DNA of 64,000 nt from Caldimonas brevitalea (GCF_001017435.1 NZ_CP011371.1:3534001-3598000); one strand, 5' to 3'; positions 43,577-52,905 are shown, counted from the first letter of the stretch. Numbers and translations are program-made. Notes: generated by a model from the sequence alone, not told the origin.

Positions 43577-46257
43577 GCGGCGTCGAGGAACCGAACCACA
43601 CCCCGCCCCCCATCGATCTCGATCGGGGCGCCGTCGGCGATCCGTCGGCAGGCGTCGTCGACGCCCACCACCGTCGGGATGCCGAACTTGCGGCCGGTGA
43701 TCGCGGTGTGCGAGAGCATGCTGCCGCGCTCGACCACGATGCCGGTCGACGCGAGCATCAGGAACAGCCAGCCGGGGTCGGTCTCGCGGGTCACGAGGAT
43801 GGTGTCGGGCGGCAGGTCTTCGACCTGGTGCGGGTCGAGCACCACACGGGCACGGCCTTGCGCCACGCCCATGCTGGAACCCAACCCCTGCAACGCTTGC
43901 CCGGCCACGCCCGGTGCGGCCTCTGCCCGCGCCAACGGATTGCTGCGCAAGGCGCCCTGGGTCGCCAGCGTCTCCGGCACCTCTTGCTGCGCATAGGCCT
44001 GCAGCTGCCGGCGGCGCCGCTCGACCGTCTCGCGGAATGCCTCGTCGACCCCGGTGCCGTCGGTGTAGCCGGTGATCTCGTCGACGGTGAGGTAGTAGAT
44101 GTCGTCGGCCCGTTCGATCGCCCCCTGCGCCACCAGATGGGCGGCTTGCGCACGGAAGAGGTCGCGGCAGATGCCGAACAGCTCGCTGCGGCAGTAGCGC
44201 GAGTTCTCGCGATGCGCGATCACCTCGCGCAGCAGCTTCAACATCCACCGCAGCAGGCCTTTGCGCAACGACCGGCGGCCGAAGCGCTGGTCGAGTGCCG
44301 CCTCGGCCTCGGCGCGCTGCTTCAGTTCGGCCGCGCGCGAGGCATCGGGGTCGAGCCCGGCCTTGACGAAGCGGCGCACGCCGCGTAGCAGCACCGTCGG
44401 GTCGTCACGCAAGCTCGGGTTTTCCATTTTCAGCTCCTGCATCGAGCGGTCGCCGTAGGCGGCGATGTGGTCGTCGAGCAGGGTCAGCAGCGTCGCGTGG
44501 AGGCGGCGAGCCCGAAAGCGTTGCACCAGCGTGGCGTCGTCGCTGGCAAGGAAGTCGGCACACAGCGTCGGCTGGCTGCGCACCCAGGCCGCGATGCGCA
44601 GCACCGACAGAAACACCTCGACGCTCTCGATCTGGTCGTCGCCGCACAGCAGATTGCTCAGCAGCGCCGGGTCTTCATCGAGCCGCCAGCGTTTGAACAG
44701 TGCCTGGACGATGGCGTGCAGCGTGAAGATGTAGGCGTCGTTGATCAGCGTCACGCCCCAGTGCCGGCCGACGTCGCGCCACAAGCGGTGGAACTCCTCG
44801 GTCAGCGCCAAGGCATCGCGCTCGTCCTGCAGCACCCGGCGTGACTGCAGCGCACGCTCGCGCCACCATTGCTTGTAGGCCCGCATGCGGCGCGGCAGCA
44901 TCAGGAACTCGCGCGCGAAAATGCTCCAGCCCCGCAGCTGCTGCCACCCGCGGCGCCAGGCCGGCAGCACCGGTGCTGCCTCGCCGGCATCGATGAAATA
45001 GGAGGTCTTGAGGCCCACCATGTTCTCCCAGGCCTTGCACAGCCACGGGAAGATCGGCACCAGGCCGTGCAGCAGGTAGAAGGCGTTGAGCGAGTAGTAG
45101 ATGCGGCCATTGACGTAGCCGATCATCCGGTCGAGACGGTGGTGGTGCTCGGTGAGCTGCCGGTCGGGTGCGCCGGCGCGACGGTAGATGTCGCGAAAGA
45201 TCACGCGGTAGAACAGCCGTGCCAGGCTGTAGGTCAGCGGGCTCGAAACGCCCGGGTAACTCTCGGCGATGTTGAGCCCGGTCCACAGGCGCTTGCGCAC
45301 GAAGTCGATCGACACCGGCCGCGCCTGCAGGATGTGCACCCGACCTTGCGCATCCAGCGTGCCTTCGATGTCTTGCGGCCAGCCGAACACCTGTTCGATC
45401 TTGCGACCCAAGGCTTGCAGCGTCCGGATCTCGTCGTCGTCGAGGCAGGCCGCCTCGCGCCGCTCGGGCGCGACTTCGAATTCGCGCAGGCCCTGGCCAC
45501 GCTCCGCGTCGAAGCCGAGCCCGACATGCTTGACCGCGAGCCGGCGCTCGATCGCGCCGCTTTTCGCGTTGACGAAATAGTGGTCGACCGGCACCGCTTC
45601 CTGCACCACACCTTCGCCGATACCGTGCCCGGCGATCAGCAAGGTGTCGCGTGCGGTCGTGTTCGGGTCGCAGGTGAACATCACGAACGAACGTTCGCCG
45701 AACACCATGCGCTGCACGCCGATGGCGACGCTGACGCCCAGTGCATCCTGCCCCTGCGTCAGGCGGTAGAGCAGCGCCTGTTCGCTGTAGGCGCTGGCCC
45801 AACCGTCACGCACCCTCGCGATCACATCTTCGCGCCGCACATAGAGCGCCGTCGCGCTGATCCCGGCATGCGGGTCGTGCACCGAGTCCTCGCTCCACTC
45901 GGGCCGGGCGCCGAGCATGCAGGCACGCACCGAGACGTATTCGGCATTGCCGAGGTGACGGTCGAGGGCGTCGTGCACCGCGCGGCAGGTGGCCGCGTCG
46001 ATGTCCAGCGTGTGCACCAGCGCCTGCAGCCGTCGAGCGGCGTCCGTCACGCTGGCCCGGTCTCGCGGGTCGACGGTCGCCAGCAACGCGGCCGCCTCTG
46101 CACGCGCCGGTTGCCACCAACGGTCGTGCAGCCGCCTCGAGAGACAGAAGAAGTCGGGTACCGGGATGCCACGGCCTCGCAGCAGCGCCTGCACGTGGAA
46201 CTTGCCGCCGACCTCGGCACGCGCCATACGTCGGTAGTCCGAAATGATCTCGTTCAT
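43573..46257 (-). CDS. PEP-synthase-like phosphotransferase (PEP/pyruvate-binding and mobile domains)
   Basis: 894 residues. An N-terminal PPDK/PEP-synthase ATP-grasp domain (~1-320) contains VGGKFHVQALLRGRGIPVPDFF and ends with EGTLDAQGRVHILQARPV. A long central helical region follows, and the C-terminal swivelling phosphohistidine domain has catalytic His850 in GSMLSHTAITG. This three-part order is that of rifampin phosphotransferase and other dikinase-type enzymes, which move a phosphate from ATP through His to a small molecule. The classical C-terminal PEP-binding barrel of PEP synthase is absent, so the acceptor is probably not pyruvate. Start and stop overlap neighbours in the operon. 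Confidence 0.87.
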   Translation of the reverse strand: MNEIISDYRRMARAEVGGKFHVQALLRGRGIPVPDFFCLSRRLHDRWWQPARAEAAALLATVDPRDRASVTDAARRLQALVHTLDIDAATCRAVHDALDRHLGNAEYVSVRACMLGARPEWSEDSVHDPHAGISATALYVRREDVIARVRDGWASAYSEQALLYRLTQGQDALGVSVAIGVQRMVFGERSFVMFTCDPNTTARDTLLIAGHGIGEGVVQEAVPVDHYFVNAKSGAIERRLAVKHVGLGFDAERGQGLREFEVAPERREAACLDDDEIRTLQALGRKIEQVFGWPQDIEGTLDAQGRVHILQARPVSIDFVRKRLWTGLNIAESYPGVSSPLTYSLARLFYRVIFRDIYRRAGAPDRQLTEHHHRLDRMIGYVNGRIYYSLNAFYLLHGLVPIFPWLCKAWENMVGLKTSYFIDAGEAAPVLPAWRRGWQQLRGWSIFAREFLMLPRRMRAYKQWWRERALQSRRVLQDERDALALTEEFHRLWRDVGRHWGVTLINDAYIFTLHAIVQALFKRWRLDEDPALLSNLLCGDDQIESVEVFLSVLRIAAWVRSQPTLCADFLASDDATLVQRFRARRLHATLLTLLDDHIAAYGDRSMQELKMENPSLRDDPTVLLRGVRRFVKAGLDPDASRAAELKQRAEAEAALDQRFGRRSLRKGLLRWMLKLLREVIAHRENSRYCRSELFGICRDLFRAQAAHLVAQGAIERADDIYYLTVDEITGYTDGTGVDEAFRETVERRRRQLQAYAQQEVPETLATQGALRSNPLARAEAAPGVAGQALQGLGSSMGVAQGRARVVLDPHQVEDLPPDTILVTRETDPGWLFLMLASTGIVVERGSMLSHTAITGRKFGIPTVVGVDDACRRIADGAPIEIDGGRGVVRFLDAA

Positions 46258-47270
46258 GCTCTCGCCCTCCCCTCGACGTGCAGCCCTTGCAAGGCACGGC
46301 GCACCGCCTCGCGCGGGTCGGTCTGCAGCCAGTCGTTGCCGAGTGCCGCACGCAGCTTGGCGACGTCCCCATAGTGGTCGTGGCCGACCAAACGCAATCG
46401 CTGCACCATCTGGCGCAATCGTGCCGCCGGCAGTCGGCCGATCAGGCGCAGCAACGGCTCGTACACCGGCAGTCGCCAGCGCGGTGGTGGCAGCGGCTGC
46501 CGCTCGTCCAACAGCGCGCGGATCTCGCCGAGCGAGATGGGCCGTTCGTAGCCCACGTTGTAGGCCTCGAAGCGTGCCCGCGGCGCCGTCCCGTTCAAGT
46601 GCCGCTCGGCAAACGCGAGCAGGATGCGCGCGAAGTCGTCGACGTCGATCACCGAGTAGCGCTGATCGCCATTGCCGACCGACAGTCCCGCGGCCAGCAA
46701 GCGGGCAAGCCCCGGCAGCACATGGCGGTCACCAGGCCCCAGCACGAAACGCGTGCGGAACACCGACACCGCGCAGGCCCCTCGCGCCGCCAACGCGGCG
46801 AGCGCCGTCTCACACTGGGCGCGCGACAAGGCCAGCGGCGAGGCCGGCTGCAACGGCGCGTCTTCGCGCACACCGCGCTGCGGCCCCTCGCCGTACACCG
46901 AGTGAGAACTGACGAACAAGATGGCCCGCGTCTCGCGGTTGACCGCCCGCGCAAGGTGCTCGACACCCGTCACATTGACGCCAAAGCCGCTGCCGTCGTG
47001 GTCGATCTGTTTGCTGGCGCAATGGATCACGACGTGCGGGAAGGCCGGCAACAGGCCGTCGGGCAAGGCGGCGACGGAGCCGGCATGCACGCTGGCACCG
47101 TCGGGTAGCAAGGGCAAGCGGCGCCGGTGAACCAGCAATCGGACGTCGCCGAAGCGGCGCCCGCACGACACTTGCGTCGCCAGCTGGCGCACCACCGCCG
47201 AGCCGACGAACCCGGTGGCACCGAGCAGCACCACACCCCGGTCGCTGGCCGGCACTGCGGCCCGGCTCAC
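46254..47270 (-). CDS. NAD(P)-dependent epimerase/reductase-like protein (extended SDR)
   Basis: 338 residues. Nucleotide-binding motif VVLLGATGFVGSAVVRQL and a conserved SSHSVYGE segment. In the place of the catalytic YxxxK I read SPLALSRAQCE, so Tyr and Lys are replaced by Leu and Arg. It could be a reductase with changed chemistry or a scaffold protein. GTG 47270 overlaps the preceding stop (GTGA) and the 3' end overlaps the phosphotransferase start. In butyrolactone pathways a reductase acts after the AfsA step; whether this one does so is inference. Confidence 0.85.
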   Translation of the reverse strand: MSRAAVPASDRGVVLLGATGFVGSAVVRQLATQVSCGRRFGDVRLLVHRRRLPLLPDGASVHAGSVAALPDGLLPAFPHVVIHCASKQIDHDGSGFGVNVTGVEHLARAVNRETRAILFVSSHSVYGEGPQRGVREDAPLQPASPLALSRAQCETALAALAARGACAVSVFRTRFVLGPGDRHVLPGLARLLAAGLSVGNGDQRYSVIDVDDFARILLAFAERHLNGTAPRARFEAYNVGYERPISLGEIRALLDERQPLPPPRWRLPVYEPLLRLIGRLPAARLRQMVQRLRLVGHDHYGDVAKLRAALGNDWLQTDPREAVRRALQGLHVEGRARA

Positions 47271-47950
47271 CACACCCCCGGTGCCAGACGCGCCCGCCCG
47301 GCGGCGAAGGCCCGATAGGCGGGCATTTGCAGCAGATGCGCTTCCTCGACCCGGATGCGGCACACCAGCGCCGGCACGAACACACCGCACAGCGCGGCCA
47401 GCAACCACCCGTTGAAGCACAGCACCAGAACCCCCACGTGGGCCAGCAACATGCCCGCATACGCCGGATGACGCAGCACCCGATACGGTCCGGTGTCGAC
47501 GATGGCCTCGCCGTCGGGGGTGCGCACCCGATGCGAGTACGCCTGACCCAGCGTTCGGATCGCCCAGGCCCGCAGCCCGATGCCCGCGGCAAAGAGCGAC
47601 AGCCCGATGGGCAGCCAGGCGCCCGTCGACGACCAGATCGACTCGAAGCCGAAGGCGCAGGCCATCGTGATGAAGCGCGCGGTCGCATAGGCCTCGCAGG
47701 TGGCGCCGTCGGTGCGGGTGTCCTGGCTCTTTGCGGAGGCGGTGATGCGGAACTCGGACAGGATCCACACCACATAGACGAAGGCCAGGCCCGCCAGCAG
47801 CGCGCGTGTGGGGCCGGTCGCGGTGAGGGCCCGCCAGCCTCCGAGCAGCAGCATCAGCAGGATGCCGATCACCGCGATCAGCAAGGCGGCATGGGACCGA
47901 TGGGGCCGCGCAGACCCGTCAGGCCCGGGCGATGAGGATGTGGAAGGCAT
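47267..47950 (-). CDS. Isoprenylcysteine carboxyl methyltransferase-like membrane protein
   Basis: 227 residues, about five to six transmembrane segments. The C-terminal ICMT/PEMT signature GPYRVLRHPAYAGMLLAHVG is followed by EEAHLLQMPAYRAF, the SAM-binding region of membrane methyltransferases. Such enzymes methylate carboxyl or lipid head groups; some relatives are reductases. Second gene of the operon, 26 bp after the AfsA-type gene. ATG 47950 has a weak ribosome site, so it may depend on upstream translation. Confidence 0.85.
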   Translation of the reverse strand: MPSTSSSPGPDGSARPHRSHAALLIAVIGILLMLLLGGWRALTATGPTRALLAGLAFVYVVWILSEFRITASAKSQDTRTDGATCEAYATARFITMACAFGFESIWSSTGAWLPIGLSLFAAGIGLRAWAIRTLGQAYSHRVRTPDGEAIVDTGPYRVLRHPAYAGMLLAHVGVLVLCFNGWLLAALCGVFVPALVCRIRVEEAHLLQMPAYRAFAAGRARLAPGVW

Positions 47951-47975
47951 GGGGGGTATGTCTTTCGCGGTGCTG

Positions 47976-48986
47976 TCAGGCCATCAGGAACCGGCTGCTG
48001 GCGACCAGGCGCTCACCCTGGCGGGCTTCGACGTGGAGACGCTCGGGCGGGCCCATCACGTCGGGCTGCCCGGCAGGACGCGCGGTGAGGTAAACGGGGC
48101 AGTCCAGTTCCGCGAAGCTCGTGAAATCGACCTCCATCTCGCGCAGCAAGGCCTCGCCGTCGTATCGCCGATAGCGGCTGGCAACGTCGAGGGCCAGCCG
48201 TCGCATGCCTTCGAGCACCAACAGACCGGGTACATGGTCGTTCTGGTGGTCGAAGAAAAACCGGTTGTCTCGCTCGACCCGCAGCGTGCCAACGAAGCTG
48301 TGGTCGGTGCGGCTCACCCACAGGGTGTCCTCGATCACCGCCCGCGCGGCGCTCGCGTGCGCACGCACCCGGAAGCCACCGGCCAACGGCGGCTCGTCGC
48401 CTTGCGGCACGGGCGGCCGACGCACGTGCCGCAGCCGCGCCAGCTCGCGCAGCCGAAGGTAGCGATGCTGGGGCTGCACGGTCCACCCGCTGCTCTGCCG
48501 ACACACACACTGCTCGCCGACGTAGAACGTGCCCTCGGCCCTGACCGAGACCAGCTCGTGCTCGGCGCCCAGCTTGCAGTCGCGCACGGTCATGTGCACC
48601 CACAGCCGCTCGGCGGTGCGCCAGTCGATGCTGTGCCAGGCGGGCATCGGCTCGAAGCGCATGTCGTCGAGGATGAAGGCATGCCCGTGGGGGACGCCGA
48701 GAAACTCGTGCGAGACGGCAATGCCGATCTGCCGACCGATCTCGACCAGCGAGAGCGTCACGTCCTGCGGGCCCAGTCGCATGTCGTTGATGTACTGGTT
48801 CGACTGCGGCACGAAAGCGCCGATCAGGAACTCGCTGTCCGACAGCTGGTGGAGCGACGTCACGTAGACGCTCTCCAGTTGCCGCTTGTGCGCCAGCTCA
48901 CGCGCGATGGTGCGTTGGTGGGCCGAGTTCTGGATCCGGCCCCACTCATGATCGAAACTTCGCTCTGCCTGTGTGATGGCATTCAT
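47976..48986 (-). CDS. AfsA-type double-hotdog protein (gamma-butyrolactone synthase family)
   Basis: 336 residues from ATG 48986; ATG 48992 is an alternative, but its ribosome site (AGAGAGG) would be too close. Two A-factor-type hotdog repeats: one around ~55-115, with degenerate motif and ending HAFILDDMRFE, and a second with the family signature DHQNDHVPGLLVLEGMRR (246-263). AfsA condenses a beta-ketoacyl-ACP with dihydroxyacetone phosphate to give a butenolide phosphate, the first step to A-factor-like signals in actinomycetes. First gene of the operon that continues to the UbiA gene. No signal peptide or membrane segment. A homologue in this host group is unusual to my knowledge. Confidence 0.88.
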   Translation of the reverse strand: MNAITQAERSFDHEWGRIQNSAHQRTIARELAHKRQLESVYVTSLHQLSDSEFLIGAFVPQSNQYINDMRLGPQDVTLSLVEIGRQIGIAVSHEFLGVPHGHAFILDDMRFEPMPAWHSIDWRTAERLWVHMTVRDCKLGAEHELVSVRAEGTFYVGEQCVCRQSSGWTVQPQHRYLRLRELARLRHVRRPPVPQGDEPPLAGGFRVRAHASAARAVIEDTLWVSRTDHSFVGTLRVERDNRFFFDHQNDHVPGLLVLEGMRRLALDVASRYRRYDGEALLREMEVDFTSFAELDCPVYLTARPAGQPDVMGPPERLHVEARQGERLVASSRFLMA

Positions 48987-49013
48987 CGACATTTCCCTCT
49001 CTGAGTTATGCAA

Positions 49014-49967
49014 AGGCGCTCGCAGGAGCTAGCGTCCCTCGCCGACCGCGTCGCGTCGCGCCGCCCGGCGACGCCGCCAACGTCCGCGATGCCGGCCTCC
49101 ACGGCCTCGGCCGTCCAGCGCTCGAAGGTGCGAATCAGCCAGAACGAGAGCGTTCTCGACAGCACCGCCGTGCCCGCGCCGAATGGCATATACCGCAGCG
49201 TTTGCTGCCTTTACTCGATAACACGCGGGGCGCCGAATCAAATCCGACACCGCATTTCAGCAGCACGCTCCTGTGGCTGCTCCTGAATAACAACCCCGGG
49301 ATTTACCCGGGTCGTCACGATGTTAGGAATTCACTGACATTCCACTACCCTCGATCTCCGGGGTAGGCAAGTGATAGAAATTATGCTGAACCATTGTGCG
49401 TCGCAGCAAATGGAATGACAAGGGCTCATCTCGCAAAATTGGAGCGGCTCCGGTGCTGCATTGCAGGCCCTCGAACTGCACAGCAGTTAACCCTGCCCGC
49501 GGGCGACCTGTCGAATCTGTCCGGTGCAGAAACCCCTTACGAAGTTCGAAACTGCAATCCCACATGAAATATCGGGCCAAACCGCAAATTCCCGGACGCT
49601 GTTATTTGATCCGTGGGCCGAAATTAGCCATCTCGGTGCAGACCCAGAACATTTCCTTGCGCCCCAGCAGATACTCCACCGCTCGCCGCACTGAACGGGG
49701 TTGATTCACCCTTTCACATTTCTTGTTTCAGCGCCACCGCCTTTTCGGTGCGGCACGCCCGAGGGCGGTGCATATTGAGCTCGGCACGGCACCATTACCT
49801 TCACCGCGCCCGCGGCCTCACCCGGGATACGTTCCCGTCCTACATCCCATTGCCGCCGTCACTGACGCCGAAGAGCCATCCCCCCGCTACGATGGCCCCG
49901 TCTTCCTAATGGCATCGCGGCCGGTGATGGAGTTGTGCCGGGGCGTGCCGACCACCGAAAGGACACG
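49014..49967. other. Long intergenic region upstream of the AfsA-type operon
   Basis: About 950 bp without a convincing gene, between two divergent transcripts. Its middle (~49200-49720) is clearly more AT-rich than its surroundings. Short inverted repeats: AGAAC-N6-GTTCT (49141-49156), GGAAT-N8-ATTCC (49326-49343) and CTACCC-N10-GGGTAG (49345-49366). These may be regulator sites for the operon or chance. Short open frames here start at TTG without ribosome sites and are not called. Confidence 0.6.
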
Positions 49968-51599
49968 ATGGCCGAGCACTGGTACAAGAACGCGATCATC
50001 TACTGCCTGGATGTCAAGACGTTTGCAGACGGCAACGGCGACGGCATCGGCGACTTCGTCGGGCTGCGCGACAAGCTCGACTACCTGGCCGGGCTGAACG
50101 TCGATTGCGTCTGGCTGCAGCCCTTCTATCCCTCGCCGATGCGGGACAACGGCTACGACATCGTCGACTACTACAACGTCGACCCGCGCCTCGGCACGCT
50201 GGGGGACTTCGTCGAGTTCTCGCGCCGCGCCCGCGACCGCGGCATGCGCGTGATGATCGACCTGGTGGTCAACCACACGTCGATCGACCACCCGTGGTTC
50301 CAGTCGGCCCGGCGTGACGCCTCATCGCCGTACCGCGACTACTACGTCTGGTCCGAAGACAAGCCCGCCGACGCCGGCGAAGGTATGGTCTTCGCCGGCG
50401 AGCAGACCACCACCTGGACCTGGGACCGCGAGGCCAAGGCCTATTACTTCCACCGCTTCTACGACCACCAGGCCGAGCTCAACATCTCGAGCCCGCTGGT
50501 GCGCCGCGAGATCGAGAAGATCACCGGCTTCTGGCTGCAGCTCGGCGTGACCGGCTTTCGCATCGACGCCCTGCCGTTTCTGATCGAACTCAAGGGCCTG
50601 CCGTCCGAAGGTCAGCAAGACCCGCATGACTATTTGCGCGAGCTGCGCCAGCATGTGCAGACCTTGTGCGGCGACGCCTGCCTGATGGCCGAGGCCAACC
50701 TGCCGCCGGAGGAGGTGCCGAACTACTTCGGCGACGGCGACAAGATCCACATGTCGTTCAACTTCTGGCTCAACCAGCACCTGTTCCTCGCGCTGGCCCG
50801 CAAAGACGGCCGGCCCGTGCGGCAGGCCTGGGAGCAGTTGCCACCGTTGCCGCGCAACTGCCAGTGGAACAACTTCTTGCGCAGCCACGACGAGCTGGAC
50901 CTGGGCCGGCTCACCGACGCCGAACGTCAGGAAGTGTTCGCCGCCTTCGGCCCGGAGCCCGACATGCAGCTCTACGGCCGTGGCATACGCCGTCGCCTGG
51001 CCCCCATGCTCGGCAACGACCGCCGTCGGCTCGAGCTGTGCCATAGCCTGATGCTGACCTTGCCCGGCACACCGGTGCTGCGCTACGGCGACGAGATCGG
51101 CATGGGCGACGACCTCGGCCTGCCCGACCGCGAATCGGTGCGCACGCCGATGCAATGGAGCGCCGACGACAACGGCGGCTTCTCGCAGGCTCCGCCCGAA
51201 CGGCTGGCCTTGCCGCCGGTCGGCGAAGGCGAGTTCGGCTATGCCAGCGTGAATGTCGAAGCCCAGCGCCGCGACCCGCAATCGCTGCTGAACTGGCTCG
51301 AGCGCATGACACGGCGGCGCAAGGAGACGTCCGAGTTCGGGCTGGGCGAGTTCAGCTGGATCGAGACCGACAAGCCCGAGCTACTGGCCCACCGCTGCGA
51401 TCTCGACACATCGACCGTGTTCGCGGTGCACAACTTCTCGCCGCGGCGGCAGAAGTTCTCGCTGCCCATCGGCCCCGGCGTGAACTGCGTCCACGACGTG
51501 CTGGCCGACCACCGCCACGAGGTGACCGAAGACGGCCACTACCGGTGCGAACTGGAACCCTACGGCTACCGCTGGCTGCGCGCGCGCCGCGCGGGTTGA
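49968..51599 (+). CDS. Trehalose-synthase-like alpha-amylase (GH13)
   Basis: 543 residues of GH13 with TreS-like features: YKNAIIYCLDVKTFADGNGDGIGDF at the start, nucleophile Asp200 in GFRIDALPF, acid/base Glu242 in LMAEANLPPEE and Asp308 in RSHDEL. TreS interconverts maltose and trehalose; many relatives annotated as TreS act on other alpha-glucosides. The C-terminal maltokinase domain of some homologues is absent. ATG 49968 follows GAAAGGA. A phospholipase-D-type gene follows after 13 bp. Confidence 0.88.
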   Translation: MAEHWYKNAIIYCLDVKTFADGNGDGIGDFVGLRDKLDYLAGLNVDCVWLQPFYPSPMRDNGYDIVDYYNVDPRLGTLGDFVEFSRRARDRGMRVMIDLVVNHTSIDHPWFQSARRDASSPYRDYYVWSEDKPADAGEGMVFAGEQTTTWTWDREAKAYYFHRFYDHQAELNISSPLVRREIEKITGFWLQLGVTGFRIDALPFLIELKGLPSEGQQDPHDYLRELRQHVQTLCGDACLMAEANLPPEEVPNYFGDGDKIHMSFNFWLNQHLFLALARKDGRPVRQAWEQLPPLPRNCQWNNFLRSHDELDLGRLTDAERQEVFAAFGPEPDMQLYGRGIRRRLAPMLGNDRRRLELCHSLMLTLPGTPVLRYGDEIGMGDDLGLPDRESVRTPMQWSADDNGGFSQAPPERLALPPVGEGEFGYASVNVEAQRRDPQSLLNWLERMTRRRKETSEFGLGEFSWIETDKPELLAHRCDLDTSTVFAVHNFSPRRQKFSLPIGPGVNCVHDVLADHRHEVTEDGHYRCELEPYGYRWLRARRAG

Positions 51600-51612
51600 C
51601 GGAGCGTCCGCC

Positions 51613-52905
51613 ATGCTCGAGTTCTTCAGCGCGTCGGAGATGTCGGTCCCCCGCGCCCTGCTGCTGTTGCTGATCGTCGCGGTGCTGCTGCTGGTGCTGT
51701 GCGTGTGGTCGATCAAGCGGCACCGCAACCCTTATCTGGTGGTCAAGAGCGACGAGCCGCTGGACGCGCTGCTGCCCTCGGTGTGCGGCCTGACGCACGG
51801 GACCCTTTGCGAAGGCAACCGGGTGGACGTGTTCGAGAACGGGGCCTTCTTCGAGATGATGTTCGACGAGATTGCCGCCGCGCGCCGCTCGGTGCACTTC
51901 GAGACCTTCTTGTGGAAAGAGGGGGCGTTGGGGCAGCGGCTGGTGGAGGCCCTGGTGGCACGCAGCCGCGCCGGCGTGCAGGTGCGGGTGTTGGTCGACG
52001 CCCGCGGCGGCCACAAGATGGGCAAGTCAGCGCGGCAGCAACTGGTCGACGGCGGCTGCTCCTTTCAGTACTACCACCCGATGAAGCTGGCCAACATCGG
52101 CGTGTTCAACGAACGCGACCACCGCAAGCTGGTGGTGATCGACGGGCGCGTCGCACTGGTGGGCGGCCACTGCATCGTCGACAGCTGGCTCGGCAACGCC
52201 GAGGACCGCAACCACTTCCGCGACATCGGGGCGCGTTTGCGCGGCCCGGTGGTGCATGCCATCCAGTCCACCTTCAGCGAAAACTGGGTCGAGGTGACGG
52301 GCGAACTGCTGGTGGGCGACGCCGTCTTTCCGCCGCTGCAACCCGAAGGTGAGGTCGGCGTGCACGTCGCGCGTGTCAAACCGGAAGGCTCGGCGCCAGC
52401 GGTGAAGATCCTGCACCACTTGATGCTGTGCCTGGCACGCGAGCGCATCTACATCCAGAACCCCTATTTCCTGCCCGAGGCCGAAGCCGTCAAGGCGCTC
52501 GGCCAGGCCGTGGCGCGCGGTGTCGATGTGCGCGTGATGGTGCCGTCGGTCGACGCATCGGACATGCCCTTCGTGCAACGCGCCGCACACCGCAATTTCG
52601 AAGCTTTGCTCGAGTCGGGCGTGCGCGTCTTCGAGTACACCCGCACCCTGCTGCACCAGAAGGTCATGACCGTCGACGGCGTGTGGTGCGCTATCGGTTC
52701 GAGCAACTTCGACGATCGCTCATTCGAGATCAACGACGAAGTCACCATCGGTCTGCGCGACGCCACGCTGGCCCGCCACTTCGAGGCCATTTTCGAACGT
52801 GACGCGCAAGACTGCGTCGAGCTGAAGCTCGACCGCTGGCGCCGGCGCCCCTGGCGTCACAAGGTGCTCGACCACGTGCTCTACAGCTTCAACGAATTGC
52901 TCTGA
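51613..52905 (+). CDS. Cardiolipin-synthase-like phospholipase D protein
   Basis: 430 residues: an N-terminal transmembrane helix (LLLLLIVAVLLLVLCVW) and two HKD motifs, HRKLVVID (His170, Lys172, Asp177) and HQKVMTVD (His348, Lys350, Asp355). It probably makes cardiolipin by transesterification at the inner membrane. Only one N-terminal helix is present instead of the usual two. Tight linkage to the amylase gene suggests one transcript, but I see no biochemical link. Confidence 0.9.
   Translation: MLEFFSASEMSVPRALLLLLIVAVLLLVLCVWSIKRHRNPYLVVKSDEPLDALLPSVCGLTHGTLCEGNRVDVFENGAFFEMMFDEIAAARRSVHFETFLWKEGALGQRLVEALVARSRAGVQVRVLVDARGGHKMGKSARQQLVDGGCSFQYYHPMKLANIGVFNERDHRKLVVIDGRVALVGGHCIVDSWLGNAEDRNHFRDIGARLRGPVVHAIQSTFSENWVEVTGELLVGDAVFPPLQPEGEVGVHVARVKPEGSAPAVKILHHLMLCLARERIYIQNPYFLPEAEAVKALGQAVARGVDVRVMVPSVDASDMPFVQRAAHRNFEALLESGVRVFEYTRTLLHQKVMTVDGVWCAIGSSNFDDRSFEINDEVTIGLRDATLARHFEAIFERDAQDCVELKLDRWRRRPWRHKVLDHVLYSFNELL

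Noticed and set aside
42625..43613. Alternative minus-strand frames overlapping the UbiA and phosphotransferase genes
   Set aside because: They read Arg/Gly/Ala-rich sequence without membrane or catalytic motifs; the frames chosen contain complete family signatures.
49323..49580. 85-codon minus-strand frame in the AfsA upstream region
   Set aside because: TTG start, no ribosome site, no recognisable features; the region is better read as regulatory.
49396..49704. 102-codon plus-strand frame in the same region
   Set aside because: No ribosome site and random composition.
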